DNA of 61,233 nucleotides from a virus, in the IMG/VR virus record IMGVR_UViG_3300047550_005071, positions 1 to 61,233 of that record; one strand, given 5' to 3'. The notes under the pieces are model-generated. The model had not been told where the DNA came from. It did not search any database and was given only the letters and a program-made list of their open reading frames with translations. Position numbers and translations under genes: made by a program. Positions 59,193 to 61,233 of this stretch are shown one piece after another. The first letter of the stretch is position 1. Each line of letters begins with the position of its first letter.

Positions 59193-60069
59193 AAATGTTA
59201 TTTAATTCTTCAAGTATTCTATAAAAACTTTTATTTTGTTCAAATAATTGTGGAGAAACTCCCTGTGGGGCATTATCGGGACACCACCAAATATCAAAAT
59301 GTTTCCTTGCAAAAAGTTCATTATGATTTACATGCATCAAACTCATAATCAATTCTTCGTGAGGAAGACCCTCGTCTTCTGTAAGGATATTGCTCATATA
59401 AGTTTCAAAAAGGTTAACAATCTCACCCCACTTCTCTTTCTTACCCCCAAACATTCCACCAATGATGTGAATTGACCTATCGTAATTTGTATACCATTTT
59501 GGATTAACGGTTTGAGACCAAAAATTCCTTTCATTTTCTTTTCCAATCAAGAAAAATTTGTCCCCCGTAAAATTTATAAGATTTTGTAAAAAATTGTTAT
59601 TGAATAGGTTACTTTCATAAAAACTTTTCATGTAACTACTTTGGTCTAAGTATTTCACAGGTATCAGGCCGCAATGGGATAAACCCGCATCAATCCAATA
59701 ATAATTTTCATAAGAACCGTCTTCATTATACCACCAAGCAAATTTTGAATATTGGATTTCAATACATCTGTCCCCTTTTTTTATAAAATCAACATCTTTA
59801 CGAGAATTTATCAAGTCTTTATATTTGCAATTCCAAATATCATAAACAACAAACTTTAGTTGAGATTCAGAAACTTGATTGTCCCTGTAGAAAAATTCTT
59901 CCAATGATTGTAATTCTGTTTCAGAAGTATAACAAACAAAATCAGCATCAGTAATTTTCAATAAAGAAAGAAGGCTTAATCTATAATGATTATATCTTCC
60001 AGGTCTACCCCCAAGTTCAGTACCGTATAAGTCTGTATAAATACAAGTTATAAATTTAGTTTTTTTCAT
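59185..60069 (-). CDS. HtrL/YibB-type glycosyltransferase-like protein
   Basis: A 294-residue protein resembling the N-terminal domain of the 559-aa protein: KFITCIYTDLYGTELGGRPG, DADFVCYTSETELQSLEEFF, EIQYSKFAWWYNEDGSYENY and YWIDAGLSHCGLIP with a D-x-G metal-binding type motif. The shared pattern suggests that the two are paralogues. It follows the 212-aa gene with a 14-nt overlap and precedes the 559-aa gene with an 8-nt overlap, so the whole group is one unit. A role in glycan synthesis is inference. There is no membrane segment, so it is cytoplasmic. Confidence 0.7.
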   Translation of the reverse strand: MKKTKFITCIYTDLYGTELGGRPGRYNHYRLSLLSLLKITDADFVCYTSETELQSLEEFFYRDNQVSESQLKFVVYDIWNCKYKDLINSRKDVDFIKKGDRCIEIQYSKFAWWYNEDGSYENYYWIDAGLSHCGLIPVKYLDQSSYMKSFYESNLFNNNFLQNLINFTGDKFFLIGKENERNFWSQTVNPKWYTNYDRSIHIIGGMFGGKKEKWGEIVNLFETYMSNILTEDEGLPHEELIMSLMHVNHNELFARKHFDIWWCPDNAPQGVSPQLFEQNKSFYRILEELNNIYE

Positions 60070-60694
60070 CTAAAAATTCTTTTACATAATTAATAAAAAT
60101 AGATTGCGCTTCGGGTAGCCTTATTTGAAAACAATGAAAAGTTTTATTATCAAATGAGGTACCATTACCATATTCAAAAGCTTTGTAACGGTCATTACCT
60201 GCATATTTCCATTTTGGTTCTATTACACTAATAGGATAACTTAAGATTTGTTTATTACCTATTCTCAAATTTTCTTTAACGAAAACTTCACCGCAGTCAG
60301 CCTCTTTATGGTTCCCATTTTCGTCTGGATAATACATCCCTTCGAAATTTTTATGTGGAGATTTATCATAAAGTTTTCTTGTAAAAGAAACAAAGCTTGG
60401 TGCTGCATAAGGGTACGCGTTAGATACTTGAGCATTTCCGTATATTGTGGTATCATCAACTAAATCTATTACAGTTTGAAAAACTTTCCTATCTGTTGGG
60501 ATACAGTCTACATCAAATAACGTGACTATGTCCCAATCATTGTTGTCCAAAAATGATTTAATTGCGGCGCCATGAGTCCCTTCAAATTCGTGTTGAATTA
60601 ATTCTACTTCAATTTTATCAAACACTTTCTTCTGTAGTAATTTGATTTCGGGATTCAAATTTTTGTGGTAAAATGAAACTATTTGGTGATTCAT
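60056..60694 (-). CDS. GT-A-type glycosyltransferase-like protein
   Basis: A 212-residue protein. A central WDIVTLFDVDCIPTDRKVFQ carries the D-x-D motif of GT-A-type glycosyltransferases that bind a nucleotide sugar through a metal ion. Upstream EFEGTHGAAIKSFLDNNDWD provides the preceding helix, and later YPDENGNHKEADCGEVFVKE contains the acceptor-side residues. It is short for a full enzyme. The ATG overlaps the TAA of the next gene upstream as TAATG, so it is coupled to the GT11-like gene. Confidence 0.7.
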   Translation of the reverse strand: MNHQIVSFYHKNLNPEIKLLQKKVFDKIEVELIQHEFEGTHGAAIKSFLDNNDWDIVTLFDVDCIPTDRKVFQTVIDLVDDTTIYGNAQVSNAYPYAAPSFVSFTRKLYDKSPHKNFEGMYYPDENGNHKEADCGEVFVKENLRIGNKQILSYPISVIEPKWKYAGNDRYKAFEYGNGTSFDNKTFHCFQIRLPEAQSIFINYVKEFLDEKN

Positions 60695-61233
60695 TAATAT
60701 TCAGTTTGTATCCAAGTTTCAGGTATCAAATCTTTCGTATCTAAATTTGAATATGAGAGACCGAACCATTGTTTATAGCTTGGTGAGTAAACCTTCTTGT
60801 TTTTATTTTTGTTTAACCAAGCGGCCCACCAACTGTATGTTGAATTACCAATCACATTATCTTTAGCTAAAGACATGAGAACAAAGGAATTCAAATCGTC
60901 ATTAAAATTAAATTGTGGAAATATAAATTTATCTCCTACAAAGTTTTGTTTAACCCATTCTACATCATCACTAAAAACATAAATGTTATTATAATCTTGT
61001 GAAATTCCTTCTAATATTTTCATATAATATGATATTGGAACTACAGGGTGATGGTTTGGTTGTCCTACATAATCCCCCCTTCTGATATGAATAGTCAAGG
61101 AATCCTTGATAGTTGGATATTTTTCAAAACACAGATTTATAACATCCTTTTTGAATTTAAATTGATTTCTGATTAAGTCTTCGCAATGTTTAAAAAAATT
61201 TTCAGATTGAAAATAACCAACAAGCTCTACGTC
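60694..61233 (-). CDS. GT11-type (alpha-1,2-fucosyltransferase-like) protein, N-terminus cut by window edge
   Basis: The frame is open to the right edge, so 179 C-terminal codons are visible. It has the GT11 motifs: GYFQSENFFKHCEDLI near the visible start, TIHIRRGDYVGQPNH (the H-x-R-R-G-D nucleotide-sugar motif), IYVFSDDVEWVKQNFVGD, and VIGNSTYSWWAAWLN. GT11 enzymes transfer L-fucose from GDP-fucose to a galactose 2-OH, though related members act on other acceptors. The methionine often assigned at 61098 is a TTG inside the domain. It is the first gene of the four-gene glycosyl cluster in the window. Confidence 0.82.
   Translation of the reverse strand, partial: DVELVGYFQSENFFKHCEDLIRNQFKFKKDVINLCFEKYPTIKDSLTIHIRRGDYVGQPNHHPVVPISYYMKILEGISQDYNNIYVFSDDVEWVKQNFVGDKFIFPQFNFNDDLNSFVLMSLAKDNVIGNSTYSWWAAWLNKNKNKKVYSPSYKQWFGLSYSNLDTKDLIPETWIQTEY

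Noticed and set aside
61098-61233. GT11-like gene starting at 61098
   Set aside because: The codon there is TTG within the conserved domain, and the frame is open to the window edge with further GT11-like sequence.
1-61233. tRNA genes, insertion sequences, integrase or attachment sites
   Set aside because: I looked for tRNA-like cloverleaf sequence and TTC-G loops, transposase motifs and terminal inverted repeats and saw none that I could support.

Overview
The window is a stretch of an AT-rich genome of a tailed, contractile-tail (T4-like, myovirus-type) bacteriophage. The evidence is a dense set of recognisable virion and replication genes: neck (gp13-, gp14- and gp15-like), tail sheath, tail tube, tail-assembly chaperone, tape measure, baseplate wedge (gp53-, gp25- and gp6-like) and hub, family B DNA polymerase, UvsX recombinase, gp32-like SSB, DnaB/gp41-type helicase, 5' nuclease and a UvsW/SNF2-like helicase. 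Capsid, portal and terminase genes are not in the window, and genes are cut at both edges, so this is only part of the genome. The host is probably a member of the Bacteroidetes. The distal fibre protein carries six SprB-type repeats, a small DUF5522-like protein is present, and start codons have A/T-rich leaders rather than strong Shine-Dalgarno sequences. The host assignment is inference.

Layout, reading minus-strand genes from high to low coordinates: (i) 57.5-61.2 kb holds four glycosyltransferase-like genes, the last a GT11 fucosyltransferase-like gene cut by the edge. (ii) 54.3-57.5 kb holds DNA polymerase and a small beta-rich protein. (iii) 48.9-54.3 kb is a plus-strand island: SET-domain protein, SNF2 helicase, a small protein, a Mn/Fe superoxide dismutase fused to a nuclease-like domain, a gp13-like neck protein and a small protein. 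(iv) 39.4-48.8 kb (minus) holds neck/tail completion proteins, sheath, an intruding HAD phosphatase, tube, a chaperone with an apparent programmed frameshift, and the tape measure. A 53-codon ribbon-helix-helix-like gene sits here on the plus strand. (v) 26.3-39.4 kb holds giant baseplate/hub genes. (vi) 18.3-26.3 kb holds the replication and nucleotide module (SSB, UvsX, nuclease, helicase, class II ribonucleotide reductase), placed between two baseplate modules. (vii) 0-18.3 kb holds gp25, gp6, a 1.6-kaa protein with membrane-spanning segments, and a long series of fibre/baseplate proteins with Ig-like, PKD-like and SprB repeats. It ends in a Thr/Pro-repeat protein cut by the left edge.

Two features tie the layout together. 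A heptamer TATTTAT, always in the sense orientation, lies 4-62 nt upstream of at least fifteen genes or gene groups on both strands. It is the reverse complement of the core of the T4 late promoter (TATAAATA) and is a candidate phage promoter. GC-stem/U-tract hairpins close several of the same units (after gp32, the 227-aa gene, the chaperone extension, tube, sheath and the 125-aa gene). Many fibre and baseplate genes are coupled by TAATG or ATGA stop-start overlaps.

The most unusual items are the superoxide dismutase-nuclease fusion, the chaperone frameshift with a terminator sitting on the extension stop codon, the oriented TATTTAT motif, and a virion-type protein with transmembrane segments in the gp7 position.
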